Assembly (NCBI GenBank): GCA_900546395.1
Contig: URDD01000002.1
Span: 23,560-87,559, forward strand
Source of the DNA: an uncultured Bacteroidales bacterium
GTDB taxonomy: Bacteria; Bacteroidota; Bacteroidia; Bacteroidales; UBA932
Direction of reading: 5' to 3'
Length of the DNA: 64,000 nucleotides
This document shows, one piece after another, positions 25,107-34,615 of this stretch. The translations under genes were made by a program, and so were the position numbers. How positions within the stretch are numbered: position 1 is the first letter of the stretch; the number at the start of each line of letters is the position of its first letter. The notes beneath the pieces were generated by a model. That model did not search any database and had not been told where the DNA came from. It saw nothing but the letters and a program-made list of their open reading frames with translations.

Positions 25107-28100
25107 ATGAATCTCAAAACATTTATTGACCGTCCGATACTGTCGGTCGTAATATCCGTATTTATAGTGATGGTGGGAATCATTGGATTGTCCACTCTTC
25201 CAGTTGAGCAATATCCTGATATTGCTCCTCCTACCGTCAGAGTCAGTACTGTATATAGCGGTGCCAATGCAACAGCTGTCCAGAACAGTGTGATTGTACC
25301 ATTGGAGCAGGCTATCAACGGTGTTGAGAACATGACGTACATGACTTCAGATGCCAGTAATACCGGTTCTGCGTCAATAACCATTTATTTCAAGCAGGGA
25401 ACAAATCCTGATATGGCAGCTGTCAATGTCCAGAACAGGGTATCAAGAGCTTTGTCTATGTTGCCTGCGGAAGTTACAAAAGTCGGTGTGGAGACAATGA
25501 AGAGACAGAGCAGTATGCTTAAGGCTTTTGCGCTCTCCAGTCCGGACGGTACTTATGACGAGGTATTCCTTACCAACTACATGAGTATCAATATCAAGCC
25601 TGAGATACAGCGTATATCCGGCGTCGGTGAGGCTAATATCATGGGTGGTGAATATGCAATGCGTATCTGGATGAAACCTGACATCATGTCTCAATATTCT
25701 CTTGAGCCGAGCGACATTACTGCAGCCCTTGCTTCACAGAATATCGAGGCTTCAACAGGATCTCTTGGTGAGAATTCGGAAAATGTATATCAGTACACCC
25801 TTAAGTACAGAGGACGTCTTGAAACAGAGGAGCAGTTCGGAAATATTGTCATAAGGGCATTTGATGACGGACGTACCCTTAAATTGAAAGATATTGCCGA
25901 TATCGAGCTCGGCGCTGAAACTTATTCATACGCCAGCCGTGTAATGGGTGCTCCTGGTGCGGCTATGATGGTGTATCAGACTGCAGGAAGTAACGCAAGT
26001 GAGATTATAGATGCCATCGATTCATATCTTGAGAAAACAGCGAAAGAGCTTCCGAAAGGAATCGAAATCGTTGATATGATGAGTACAAAGGACTTCCTGG
26101 ATGCGTCAATCAACGAAGTAATCAAGACCCTCTTCGAGGCTATCCTCCTGGTTGTCCTGGTGGTTTATTTCTTCCTCCAGAATGTGAGATCAACCATCAT
26201 CCCTACGGTAAGTATCTTTGTGGCGCTTATAGGAACTTTTGCATTTATGGTTGCTGCAGGATTCTCCATCAACCTGCTTACATTGTTCGCACTGGTTCTT
26301 GCTATCGGTACAGTCGTCGATGATGCCATCATTGTCGTCGAGGCGGTGCAGGTCAAGTTTGACGAGGGGTACAGATCCTCATACAAGGCTGCCGTTGACG
26401 GAGTCAGCGGTGTGTCTTCGGCTATCATCACCGCCACACTCGTGTTTATGGCTGTGTTTATTCCGGTTTCATTCATGAGTGGTACTTCCGGTATTTTCTA
26501 TACTCAGTTCGGTCTTACTATGGCTGCTGCCGTAGGTTTGTCAGCTATTAACTCCCTGACATTGTCTCCTGCTCTTTGTGCACTGATTCTCAAGCCTAAT
26601 GAGATAGTTCCTGCAGGTGAGAAACCTAAGGAATTCTCTACCCGTTTCCGTATGGCATTCGAGGCTTCTTTCAACAGAATCATCAAGAAGTACAAATATG
26701 CAGTGAAGTTCTTTATCAAGAACAAGTGGGCTGCAGGTCTCAGTCTCGTCGGTGCCATCGCACTTCTTATGTTCCTCATGAGTACGACTAAGACCAGCCT
26801 TGTTCCTAACGAGGATACAGGTTCCCTCTTTATGAGTATTGACGCTCCTGTGGGAAGTACACTTAAGGAGACCAACGATATTCTTATCAAGGTCGAGAAA
26901 GAGCTCGCACAGATTCCTGAAATACGTGTATATAACCAGATTGCAGGTTTCTCATTTGCAGGTATGGGTGCATCTCACGGACTTATGATGATCAAGTTGA
27001 AACCATGGGATGAAAGACCTGGAAAAGAACACAGCAACACTGCTGTCATGAATGAAATCTATCGCAGGACAGCCAAGTTCAAGGATGCCACTATTTTCGT
27101 GTTCGCACCTCCTATGATTTCCGGATACGGTACCGGTAACAGTTTCAACGTCGATATCCAGGACCGTTCAGGAAAAGGTATTGAGGCGTTGAGTAACGTG
27201 ACAAACATGATGATCGCTGCGCTTAACAAGCGTCCTGAAGTTCAGATGGCATACACCTCATTCAGTTCTGACTTCCCTCAATATACTGTAGATGTGGATG
27301 CAGCAAAATGTCTTCGTGCTGGTATTACAGCCAATCAGGTACTTTCTGTTGTCCAGGGATATTTCGGAAGTGCATATGTTTCCAACTTCAACAGGTTTAC
27401 AAAACTTTACCGTGTCATAGTACAGGCAAGACCTGACTACAGAGACCAGGTACAGTCCCTTGACAATATCTTTGTAAAGACTGCATACGGAATGACTCCT
27501 GTAAGCCAGTTTGTTACATTGAGTAAGTCATACGGAGCAGAAATTCTTAACAGGTTCAACCTTTTCCCTTCAATTACAGTAATGGGTATGCCTAAGGACG
27601 GATACAGTTCAGGTGATATCATCAATGCTGTCAAGGAGGTCTCTGAGGAGGTTCTTCCTACAGGATTCGGTTATGAGTTCTCAGGTATGACACGTGAGGA
27701 GGCTCAGCTTGCAGAATCCCATACCACTACAATCATCTATATGATTTGTATTATCTTCATCTACCTCATCCTCTGCGGTTTGTACGAGAGTATGTTCCTG
27801 CCTCTGGCTGTCATCTGTTCGGTTCCGTTCGGTCTTATGGGTTCATTCCTGTTTGCAAGAATATGGGGTATTGAAAGTAATATCTATATGCAGGTAGGTA
27901 TCATTATGCTTATCGGACTTCTTTCCAAGACAGCTATCCTTATTACGGAGTACGCAAGCGACAGAAGAAAGATGGGACTTTCACTCAGCCAGTCGGCAAT
28001 ATCGGCTGCAGGTGTACGTCTGAGACCTATCCTTATGACAGTGCTTACTATGGTGTTCGGACTTCTTCCTCTCGTAGTGGCAACAGGTGTCGGAGCAAAC

Positions 28101-28244
28101 GGTTACCGTTCTCTCGGTGTGGGAGTTGTCGGCGGTATGATAGTGGGTACTATTGCCCTGCTGTTCATCACCCCTACATTCTTTGTAATCTTCCAGTACA
28201 TTGAAGAGAAAGTAATGGGTAAAAGAAAGGAGGAAAGAGCATAA
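25107..28244 (+). CDS. RND-family inner-membrane multidrug efflux pump (AcrB/MexB type)
   Basis: 1045 residues, the normal size for HAE1 pumps. Twelve membrane segments surround two large periplasmic loops. The start TFIDRPILSVVISVFIVMVG and the porter segment LPVEQYPDIAPPTVRV are typical. The proton-relay pair Asp-Asp is seen in GTVVDDAIIVVE of TM4. The second half shows LIGLLSKTAILITEYA and the GVRLRPILMT segment. It pumps drugs, bile acids or detergents from periplasm and inner leaflet, driven by protons. The natural substrate is unknown. The stop overlaps the start of the channel gene (TAATG). Confidence 0.95.
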   Translation: MNLKTFIDRPILSVVISVFIVMVGIIGLSTLPVEQYPDIAPPTVRVSTVYSGANATAVQNSVIVPLEQAINGVENMTYMTSDASNTGSASITIYFKQGTNPDMAAVNVQNRVSRALSMLPAEVTKVGVETMKRQSSMLKAFALSSPDGTYDEVFLTNYMSINIKPEIQRISGVGEANIMGGEYAMRIWMKPDIMSQYSLEPSDITAALASQNIEASTGSLGENSENVYQYTLKYRGRLETEEQFGNIVIRAFDDGRTLKLKDIADIELGAETYSYASRVMGAPGAAMMVYQTAGSNASEIIDAIDSYLEKTAKELPKGIEIVDMMSTKDFLDASINEVIKTLFEAILLVVLVVYFFLQNVRSTIIPTVSIFVALIGTFAFMVAAGFSINLLTLFALVLAIGTVVDDAIIVVEAVQVKFDEGYRSSYKAAVDGVSGVSSAIITATLVFMAVFIPVSFMSGTSGIFYTQFGLTMAAAVGLSAINSLTLSPALCALILKPNEIVPAGEKPKEFSTRFRMAFEASFNRIIKKYKYAVKFFIKNKWAAGLSLVGAIALLMFLMSTTKTSLVPNEDTGSLFMSIDAPVGSTLKETNDILIKVEKELAQIPEIRVYNQIAGFSFAGMGASHGLMMIKLKPWDERPGKEHSNTAVMNEIYRRTAKFKDATIFVFAPPMISGYGTGNSFNVDIQDRSGKGIEALSNVTNMMIAALNKRPEVQMAYTSFSSDFPQYTVDVDAAKCLRAGITANQVLSVVQGYFGSAYVSNFNRFTKLYRVIVQARPDYRDQVQSLDNIFVKTAYGMTPVSQFVTLSKSYGAEILNRFNLFPSITVMGMPKDGYSSGDIINAVKEVSEEVLPTGFGYEFSGMTREEAQLAESHTTTIIYMICIIFIYLILCGLYESMFLPLAVICSVPFGLMGSFLFARIWGIESNIYMQVGIIMLIGLLSKTAILITEYASDRRKMGLSLSQSAISAAGVRLRPILMTVLTMVFGLLPLVVATGVGANGYRSLGVGVVGGMIVGTIALLFITPTFFVIFQYIEEKVMGKRKEERA

Positions 28245-29626
28245 TGAAAAAGATACTTTTATTCGCAGCTACAGCCGTGATACTGAGCAGTTGCTCAATC
28301 TACGGCAAATATCAGAGGGACGAGAAACTGACTGAAGTTACAGACAGTCTCTATCGTGCCGACATGGTGGATCCCAATTCCACTGACACAACTTCTCTCG
28401 GAAGTGTTCCTTGGGAAGAAATGTTTACAGATCCGTGCCTTCAGAACCTGATTGAAACAGGTCTGAAGCACAATGTGAACCTTCAGAGTGCTATCTTGAG
28501 GGTAGAACAGGCAAAGGCTCAGCTTTATGCTGCAAAATGGGCCTATTCTCCTACACTTAACCTCGTACCTCAGGGCGGGCTTACAAGTGTTGACGGAAAC
28601 AAGGCCAGCTGGAACTATAACGTAGGAGCAGCTGCTACTTGGGACATAGATCTTTTCGGATCACTTCTCAATGCAAAGCGCGGCAGTCAGGCTGCACTTC
28701 TGCAGCAGCAGGCTTACCAGCAGGCTGTAAGGTCACAGATAATAGCTACAATTGCCAATACTTACTATGCACTTATGATGCTTGACGAGCAGGTGGCTAT
28801 AAGTAAGGAGAGTGTAGATCTCTGGAGAGAGCAGGTAAGGACAATGGAGGCATGGATGCAGGGAGGACGAGTAAATGCCAGCTCTGTAACTCAGGCAAGG
28901 GCAAATCTCTATGGCCTGGAGGCAAGTTATTCAAATCTGCTGATGAGCAGAAGAGAGACTGAAAATGCTCTTTGCTCTCTCGTAGGAATGCCTTATTTCG
29001 AGATTGAGAGAACTACTCTTGCCGACCAGGTTATTCCTGAGGAGATGAAAGTAGGTATTCCTCTTCAGCTTCTGTCCAACAGACCTGACGTATATCAGGC
29101 TGAAATGGCTTTAGCAAGTGCATATTATAACACAAACAGGGCACGCTCGGCATTCTATCCTGCCATTAAACTCACAGGTTCTGCAGGCTGGACCAACAGT
29201 GTTGGGCAGGCGATTGCAAACCCTGCAGGATGGCTTCTCTCGGCTCTCGGACAGCTCACACAGCCTATTTTCAACCATGGCCAGCTCCGTGCAAACCTGA
29301 AAGTAAGCAAGGCTGAGGAAGAGATTGCAAGACTCAACTACCGTCAGGCTCTTCTCAATGCAGGCGAACAGGTGAACAATGCTCTCCACGCCATTGAGAC
29401 AAACGAGGATATGCTCCAGAAGCATACCGCACAGTGTGAAGATTTGAAGAAGACAGTAATCTCTACTGAGAAGCTGTTTATGAATACAAGCGGTACCACT
29501 TATCTGAATCTCCTGACTGCACAGCAGTCTCTCCTTTCTGCACAGCTTAATGTCGTAAATGACAAATACCAGTTGCTCCAGTCTGTAGTGACTCTTTATC
29601 AGTCACTCGGAGGCGGAAAGGAATAA
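28244..29626 (+). CDS. Outer-membrane efflux channel lipoprotein (TolC/OprM/NodT family)
   Basis: 460 residues with a lipobox (ILSSCSIYG). Two repeats of the long-helix/strand unit are visible, for example LQSAILRVEQAKAQLYAAKW and IATIANTYYALMMLDEQ in the first half, and LLSNRPDVYQAEMALASAYY and YQLLQSVVTLYQSLGGG in the second, all typical of NodT-type channels. It forms the trimeric outer-membrane duct for the pump encoded just before. Translation is coupled to the pump gene by a one-base overlap. Confidence 0.94.
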   Translation: MKKILLFAATAVILSSCSIYGKYQRDEKLTEVTDSLYRADMVDPNSTDTTSLGSVPWEEMFTDPCLQNLIETGLKHNVNLQSAILRVEQAKAQLYAAKWAYSPTLNLVPQGGLTSVDGNKASWNYNVGAAATWDIDLFGSLLNAKRGSQAALLQQQAYQQAVRSQIIATIANTYYALMMLDEQVAISKESVDLWREQVRTMEAWMQGGRVNASSVTQARANLYGLEASYSNLLMSRRETENALCSLVGMPYFEIERTTLADQVIPEEMKVGIPLQLLSNRPDVYQAEMALASAYYNTNRARSAFYPAIKLTGSAGWTNSVGQAIANPAGWLLSALGQLTQPIFNHGQLRANLKVSKAEEEIARLNYRQALLNAGEQVNNALHAIETNEDMLQKHTAQCEDLKKTVISTEKLFMNTSGTTYLNLLTAQQSLLSAQLNVVNDKYQLLQSVVTLYQSLGGGKE

Positions 29627-29638
29627 TAATTACTGTTA

Positions 29639-29710
29639 GGTCTCAACCAGTGTGGAGACCAATTGTTAAAAGGGCGTTTTCAAATGAAATATTTTGATTA
29701 CGCCCTTTTA
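29639..29710. terminator. Bidirectional terminator between the RND operon and the epimerase gene
   Basis: TAAAAGGGCG at 29667-29676 pairs perfectly with CGCCCTTTTA at 29701-29710. An inner stem TCAAA/TTTGA (29680-29684 and 29693-29697) shortens the loop. T-rich tails follow on both strands, so it can end transcripts of both convergent units. A smaller hairpin, GGTCTC/GAGACC at 29639-29660, stands just before it. Confidence 0.8.
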
Positions 29711-29772
29711 ATTTGCATTATGTTTTGCAGTATGGTTTTGATATGGCTATACGGTTATATTCGGCAGCGTTA

Positions 29773-30975
29773 TTATCTGCGCACTGAATTATTTAATCTC
29801 TCCATTATTTCAAGACACATACGGCTGTTATGGTACGGACATTTCCAGAAACCAGCCTTGTCGTCAGTTGTATTTATTGTGCCGTCGGCCTTGAGACTCC
29901 AGAACCATTCACCTTTTGACTTATCCCGTATGTGTTCCTTGATGAATTTCCAGCAGTCTGCAACTTTAAGGAACGCATTTTCATCGTCTGTAATCTGCCA
30001 GACGTTGAAGTATCCAACTACGGATTCTGCTTGTACCCACCAGTGTCTGTCTGCATCTATTGAACAGTTCTTTCTGTCGAATTCGTACATCATTCCTCCT
30101 CCCGGTATGAGGCCTTCGCTGGCGGCATCCGCGATTTTGAGAATCTTTGGAGTAATTAAGTTGACAATCTGCCTGTCTCCAAGAACTTCTGCGGCTTCAT
30201 ATATCAGCCAGGATGCTTCTATATCGTGCCCGAATGAAATGATATCCTGACTGCTGTTCCAGTTTTCATCAAAAAATAACTTCAGGTGATAGGTTTCAGG
30301 ATCAAGTATTTTATTGATATACAATTCTATCAGATTTCTGAGCTGTTTTTCAAGTTCCTGATTTTTCCATACTCTGTACAGCGCAGTATATGGCTCAAGG
30401 ATATGGAGGTGAGTGTTCATTGTCTTGCAGTCATTTGCATCTTTTTCACTCAGTCTCATGTCCTCGATAGCGCCCCATTCTCTTGTGAATGCTTCGAAGT
30501 ATCCGTTTCTTGTTTTGTCGAAACTGTGCTTCTCGATGTCATTGAACAGCCTGATTGCAAATTCCAAAGCTTCAGAGTCTCCTGTGGCGCGGCAGTATTC
30601 GCTTAGTCCGTAAATGGCAAATCCAAGTGCATAAATTTGTTTTTTTGTCTCCAGCGGAGCACCCTCAGGGGTAAGACTCCAATATACGCCGCCGAACTCC
30701 TTGTCATAGAATTTGTCTATGATTTCACGTTTGGCCGTGGTCGCCATATTGAGGTATTCCTGTTTTCCCGTCAGTCTGTAAGCGGCAGAAAAACTCCAAA
30801 GTATTCTGGCATTGAGTATGGCTCCTTTCGGTGCGGATTTGTCTTTTTCACCCGTTCCTGAAATTCTGCCTATGAAACCGCCGTTGCCTTCGTCGGCCAT
30901 TTCCTTTATCCAGAACGGCAATATGTTTTCCGTCAGTTCAGTACTGACTTCTGTAGCAAGAATATTAGTCTTCAT
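29773..30975 (-). CDS. Cellobiose/mannobiose 2-epimerase (AGE family)
   Basis: 400 residues, cytoplasmic (no signal). The AGE-superfamily alpha6/alpha6 barrel shows NARILWSFSAAYRLTG, GHDIEASWLIYEAAE, HWWVQAESVVGYFN, EWFWSLKADG and FWKCPYHNSRMCLEIM, which carry the His, Glu and Trp residues of the cellobiose 2-epimerase group. In Bacteroides mannan pathways the enzyme converts beta-1,4-mannobiose to mannosyl-glucose, the substrate of the GH130 phosphorylase, and this locus encodes such a GH130 at 47895-49055. It is divergent from the AraC gene, and a palindrome overlaps its predicted promoter box. Glucose-based disaccharides could also be substrates. Confidence 0.88.
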   Translation of the reverse strand: MKTNILATEVSTELTENILPFWIKEMADEGNGGFIGRISGTGEKDKSAPKGAILNARILWSFSAAYRLTGKQEYLNMATTAKREIIDKFYDKEFGGVYWSLTPEGAPLETKKQIYALGFAIYGLSEYCRATGDSEALEFAIRLFNDIEKHSFDKTRNGYFEAFTREWGAIEDMRLSEKDANDCKTMNTHLHILEPYTALYRVWKNQELEKQLRNLIELYINKILDPETYHLKLFFDENWNSSQDIISFGHDIEASWLIYEAAEVLGDRQIVNLITPKILKIADAASEGLIPGGGMMYEFDRKNCSIDADRHWWVQAESVVGYFNVWQITDDENAFLKVADCWKFIKEHIRDKSKGEWFWSLKADGTINTTDDKAGFWKCPYHNSRMCLEIMERLNNSVRR

Positions 30976-30986
30976 ATTTATCTTGT

Positions 30987-31003
30987 TTTGTCCGACAAAT
31001 ATA
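30987..31003 (-). promoter_or_regulatory. Palindrome overlapping the epimerase -7 box
   Basis: TTTGTC-C-GACAAA at 30987-30999 is a perfect palindrome around one base. It overlaps CAAATATA at 30996-31003, the reverse complement of the box TATATTTG. A related GGACAAA lies at 31033-31039. A regulator bound here would directly affect epimerase transcription; the adjacent AraC protein is the natural candidate. Confidence 0.5.
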
Positions 31004-31095
31004 ATATTAGAATCATTAGTAGCGGATACTTGGACAAAAAGTGCAAAAAATAAGTTAAAAAAGTATTATAATATTATTTCTTTGATAAAAATTAC

Positions 31096-31103
31096 TAATT
31101 TTG
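31096..31103 (+). promoter_or_regulatory. -7 box (TAATTTTG) of the mannan-locus AraC gene
   Basis: TAATTTTG fits TAnnTTTG and ends 21 bases before ATG 31125. This placement supports ATG 31125 over the upstream TTG at 31101. Confidence 0.45.
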
Positions 31104-31124
31104 GACAGAACAAAACATGATGCT

Positions 31125-32000
31125 ATGAGTGACGTATTGTCTGAAATAACGCCCTTGTCTGAAAAGGATTGCTTCCATATTGTTGACAGACATAAATCAA
31201 AGTTTACTTATCCGCTTCACCAGCATAAGGAATATGAATTGAATTTTGTGGAGCACGGCTCTGGTGTAAAGCGCATTGTCGGAGACAGCGTTGAGACGAT
31301 AGGTGACTATGATCTGGTCCTTATCTGCTGTGAGGATCTTGAACATGTATGGGAAAATGGCGACTGTAAGTCTCAGGATATCAGGGAAGTGACTATACAG
31401 TTTTCGCCGGACTTGCTGACGGAAAGCCTCGTGTCGAAAAACCAGTTCGCTTCTATTGCCAGAATGTTTCGTGAAGCTGAGCACGGCTTGGCTTTCGGTA
31501 TCGGGACTGTAATGAAAGTATATAGCATACTGGATACTTTAGCCTCAGAGAAGCAGCACTTCATGCAGTTCCTTAAGGTTCTTTGGGTTTTATACGAGCT
31601 ATCGGTAAGTGAGTCAAGAGTTTTGGCTAGCAGTTCCTTCGCCCATACTGAGAGAAACCCCGAGAGTCGCAGGGTCAGGAAAGTCAAACAGTATATAAAT
31701 GACCATTATACTGATCCTCTGAGACTTGAAACATTGGCTGACATTGTCGGGATGGCTCCGAGCGCGTTCAGCCGTTTCTTCAAGTTGCGGACAGGCAAGT
31801 CATTGTCTGATTATGTATTGGATATCCGTTTGGGATATGCGGCACGTATGCTTGTGGATTCTACGAAGAATATATCGGAAATATGTTTTGAATGTGGGTT
31901 CAATAATCTCTCTAATTTCAACCGTATATTCAAGGCCAGGCGTGGTACGACTCCGCGAGAGTTCCGTGCCATGTTTAAAAAGAGCAAAGTAATAGTGTGA
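31125..32000 (+). CDS. AraC-family regulator, probable switch of the mannan locus
   Basis: 291 residues. The N-terminal cupin domain (YPLHQHKEYELNFVEHGSG, then DLVLICCEDLEHVWENGD) is the sugar-sensing type. The C-terminal double helix-turn-helix shows LETLADIVGMAPSAFSRFFK and ISEICFECGFNNLSNFNRIF, ending GTTPREFRAMF. It has no signal peptide, so it senses a cytoplasmic ligand, for example mannobiose or its epimer. It is divergent from the epimerase and stands just before the mannanase-SusCD operon. Many Bacteroides glycan loci use HTCS or SusR sensors, so AraC control is a point of note. Confidence 0.85.
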   Translation: MSDVLSEITPLSEKDCFHIVDRHKSKFTYPLHQHKEYELNFVEHGSGVKRIVGDSVETIGDYDLVLICCEDLEHVWENGDCKSQDIREVTIQFSPDLLTESLVSKNQFASIARMFREAEHGLAFGIGTVMKVYSILDTLASEKQHFMQFLKVLWVLYELSVSESRVLASSSFAHTERNPESRRVRKVKQYINDHYTDPLRLETLADIVGMAPSAFSRFFKLRTGKSLSDYVLDIRLGYAARMLVDSTKNISEICFECGFNNLSNFNRIFKARRGTTPREFRAMFKKSKVIV

Positions 32001-32048
32001 GGAAAAACAGGAGTTTATGTATTAGTATCAGTATTGGATATATTTGTA

Positions 32049-32080
32049 TTTGTTTGTCATGCAAGGACTCGATACCTTTG
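32049..32080 (+). promoter_or_regulatory. Full Bacteroides-type promoter of the mannan operon
   Basis: TTTG at 32049-32052, a 20-base spacer and TACCTTTG at 32073-32080. Transcription would start about 32087, leaving a 22-base leader before ATG 32109. The next eleven genes are tightly spaced with no further terminator seen, so this may drive 32109-56683. Confidence 0.75.
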
Positions 32081-32108
32081 CATCGTACAATCATATATTA
32101 ATAGCACA

Positions 32109-34610
32109 ATGAAACGTATCCTGTTTTCTTTTTTTATGCCGTTGGTCTTCATGTCAGCCCTCTCCTGCAGCAGAGAGTGTTTCGTACGTGTTGAAGACGG
32201 CCTGTTTGTTTCAGAAAATGCACCTCTTTATTTTATAGGTACAAATTTCTGGTATGGACCTCTCCTGGCATCAGATTCCGCTGCCGGCAATATGGACAGG
32301 CTTTGCAAAGAACTTGACTCATTGAAGCAGTTGGGACTGACAAACCTCAGGGTACTTGTAGGAGGTGATGGAATTTCTGATGAAATGACTAAAATAAAAC
32401 CTGCGCTCCAGACATCGCCTGGCAAATATGATGAGTCTGTTTTTAAAGGGCTTGACAGATTTCTGGCAGAAATAGGCAAAAGAGACATGAAGGCGGTCCT
32501 GTATCTGAACAATACTTGGGAATGGTCAGGAGGATTCGGCCAGTACCTCGAATGGGCCGGAGCCGGAGATGTAGTCATGCCGGATCAGGGATGGGATAAA
32601 TTCAGAGCCTATACTTCAGGCTTTGTTACAAATGAAAAGGCTAAGAAAATGGCTGCTGACCATATCAGGGCTGTAGTAACACGGGTGAATACAGTAACAG
32701 GGAAACCTTATGCGGAAGATTCTGCAATTTTTGCATGGCAGATAGCAAATGAACCACGCTGTTTTTCCGCGTCTGAAGATGTGCGTGATGCATTTGTTGA
32801 ATGGATATGGGAAACGGCTGCTCTTATCAAGTCATTGGACTCCAATCATATGGTATCTACGGGAAATGAAGGGACAGCCGGCTGTGAAGAGAGTATGGAA
32901 CTCTATGAGAGATTGCATACCTGCCCGGATATAGATTATATGACCATCCATATATGGCCATATAACTGGAGTTGGGTGAGAAAAGACAGCCTGGCAGAAG
33001 ATCTTGACAAAGCCATAGAGAAAACCGGCAGATATATTGATGCTCATCTGGAGGTTGCAGAGAAATACGGAAAGCCTGTAGTTCTGGAGGAGTTCGGTTT
33101 TCCTCGTGACGGCTTCCTTTTTACAAAAGAGAGTCCGGTTACGGCCAGGGATAAGTATTATAGCTATGTTTTTGACAGATTGGTTGAATCCAAGTCTGAG
33201 GGAGGTCTTCTTGCAGGAGTGAATTTCTGGGCATGGGGAGGAATGGCATGCCAGGTTGAGGGCCGTTCTTACTGGCAGGAAGGTGATGATTATTGCGGAG
33301 ATCCGGCACAGGAACAGCAAGGACTGAATTCAGTCTATATTTCTGACAATTCTACCATCAATATAATAAAGAATGCACAGAGTCTTCTGAATGCCTCTTC
33401 AGGACTGCATGTGAAGCCTGTGCTTGAAAATGACTGGATTTATACAGATGAAAGCGGTATAAGACTCGGGGTGGCTGTACGGTCTTCTTCTCTTGAAGGC
33501 GGGGATGTGCGTCTTTGCCTCCTTAAAGATACAGGCGATACTGTAACTGTGGAAAATGTGAGGTTTTCTGAAGGAAAATACAGCGACACTCTTTCTTTCA
33601 GGATTGATGCAGTCCCCGGATTTTATAAAGTGGAACTTTCTGCCTGTTCAAACGGGACAGTAACATCTTCCGAAACTTTCAATGTCGGTTGTTCTCCTGA
33701 AAAAATAGTTTCTTCTGCAGATAAACAGCCTGATTTCGACGATTTCTGGAACAGATCTATGAAAATGCTTGCAGAAGTGTCTCCGGAATATCGTTTTGAG
33801 TTTCTTCCGGAGCATTCCGACAGCATCCGCAGGACTTATAGGGTAGAAATGAAATCTTTCGGAGGTGTCAAGGTTTCCGGAATTTATATCGAGCCGGTGA
33901 AGCCCGGCAAATATCCTGCTTATATTACATATATGGGATATGGGTCTGAACCTTGGTACAATGATCCTTCGGCAAGGCCTGAGGCTGTTGAGTTTACTCT
34001 TTCTATACGTAATCAGGCTCTGAACAGGCTTCCAGGTGAGAAAGATGACTGGGTAGTCAGAGGCCTGGAAGGCGGAAAAGATACATATTATTACCGCGGT
34101 GCATTTATGGATGTGATAAGGGCAATCGACTTTGTTTGCAGCAGGGAAAAGACAGATACATCAAGAGTGTTTGCAGAAGGCGGCAGCCAGGGAGGAGCTC
34201 TTACGCTTGTGGCAGCTTCTCTGGACAAGAGAATAAGGGCTGTCGCACCGTTTGTGCCGTTCCTTTCGGATTTTCCGGACTATTTCAAAATAGCAAATTG
34301 GCCGGCTTATCCTGTCCTTCAGGAGGCCCGCAGACTTGACATTACTGATGAAGAATTGTACAGGATTCTTTCTTATTTTGATATAAAGAACTTTACTGAC
34401 AAGATTGCCTGTCCTGTGCTTATGGGATTCGGACTTCAGGATTCAGTATGTCCGCCTCATACCAATTTTGCCGGATATAACAGGATTACCTCATCCAAAC
34501 GTTATGTTACTTTTCCTTATGCCGGACATCAGGTCGAACGAGAGGCAAGGTGGTGGGCAGAAAGAGATGCATTCTTCAAAGAATTTGAAAATCAAAACAA
34601 ACAATACTAA
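32109..34610 (+). CDS. Bifunctional GH5_7 beta-mannanase fused to CE7 acetyl esterase, lipoprotein
   Basis: 833 residues from ATG 32109; the open frame reaches back to 32034 but crosses the promoter. The lipobox is MSALSCSRE (Cys about 19). Residues about 25-430 are a GH5_7-type mannanase: FIGTNFWYGPLLASD, acid/base Glu in WQIANEPRCF, nucleophile Glu in VLEEFGFPRDG. A beta linker (about 435-540) precedes a CE7 alpha/beta-hydrolase domain (about 545-833) with Ser in EGGSQGGAL, Asp in GLQDSVCPP and His in YAGHQVERE, so the triad looks intact. The enzyme would cut the mannan backbone and remove acetyl groups that block it. It starts the operon, 5 bases before susC. The paralogue at 61406-62725 lacks the esterase part. 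Confidence 0.87.
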   Translation: MKRILFSFFMPLVFMSALSCSRECFVRVEDGLFVSENAPLYFIGTNFWYGPLLASDSAAGNMDRLCKELDSLKQLGLTNLRVLVGGDGISDEMTKIKPALQTSPGKYDESVFKGLDRFLAEIGKRDMKAVLYLNNTWEWSGGFGQYLEWAGAGDVVMPDQGWDKFRAYTSGFVTNEKAKKMAADHIRAVVTRVNTVTGKPYAEDSAIFAWQIANEPRCFSASEDVRDAFVEWIWETAALIKSLDSNHMVSTGNEGTAGCEESMELYERLHTCPDIDYMTIHIWPYNWSWVRKDSLAEDLDKAIEKTGRYIDAHLEVAEKYGKPVVLEEFGFPRDGFLFTKESPVTARDKYYSYVFDRLVESKSEGGLLAGVNFWAWGGMACQVEGRSYWQEGDDYCGDPAQEQQGLNSVYISDNSTINIIKNAQSLLNASSGLHVKPVLENDWIYTDESGIRLGVAVRSSSLEGGDVRLCLLKDTGDTVTVENVRFSEGKYSDTLSFRIDAVPGFYKVELSACSNGTVTSSETFNVGCSPEKIVSSADKQPDFDDFWNRSMKMLAEVSPEYRFEFLPEHSDSIRRTYRVEMKSFGGVKVSGIYIEPVKPGKYPAYITYMGYGSEPWYNDPSARPEAVEFTLSIRNQALNRLPGEKDDWVVRGLEGGKDTYYYRGAFMDVIRAIDFVCSREKTDTSRVFAEGGSQGGALTLVAASLDKRIRAVAPFVPFLSDFPDYFKIANWPAYPVLQEARRLDITDEELYRILSYFDIKNFTDKIACPVLMGFGLQDSVCPPHTNFAGYNRITSSKRYVTFPYAGHQVEREARWWAERDAFFKEFENQNKQY

Positions 34611-34615
34611 CTACT

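Noticed and set aside
29663..30250. Open frame of 195 codons on the + strand
   Set aside because: It lies opposite the well-supported epimerase gene, crosses the terminator hairpin and shows no domain; a shadow of the - strand gene.
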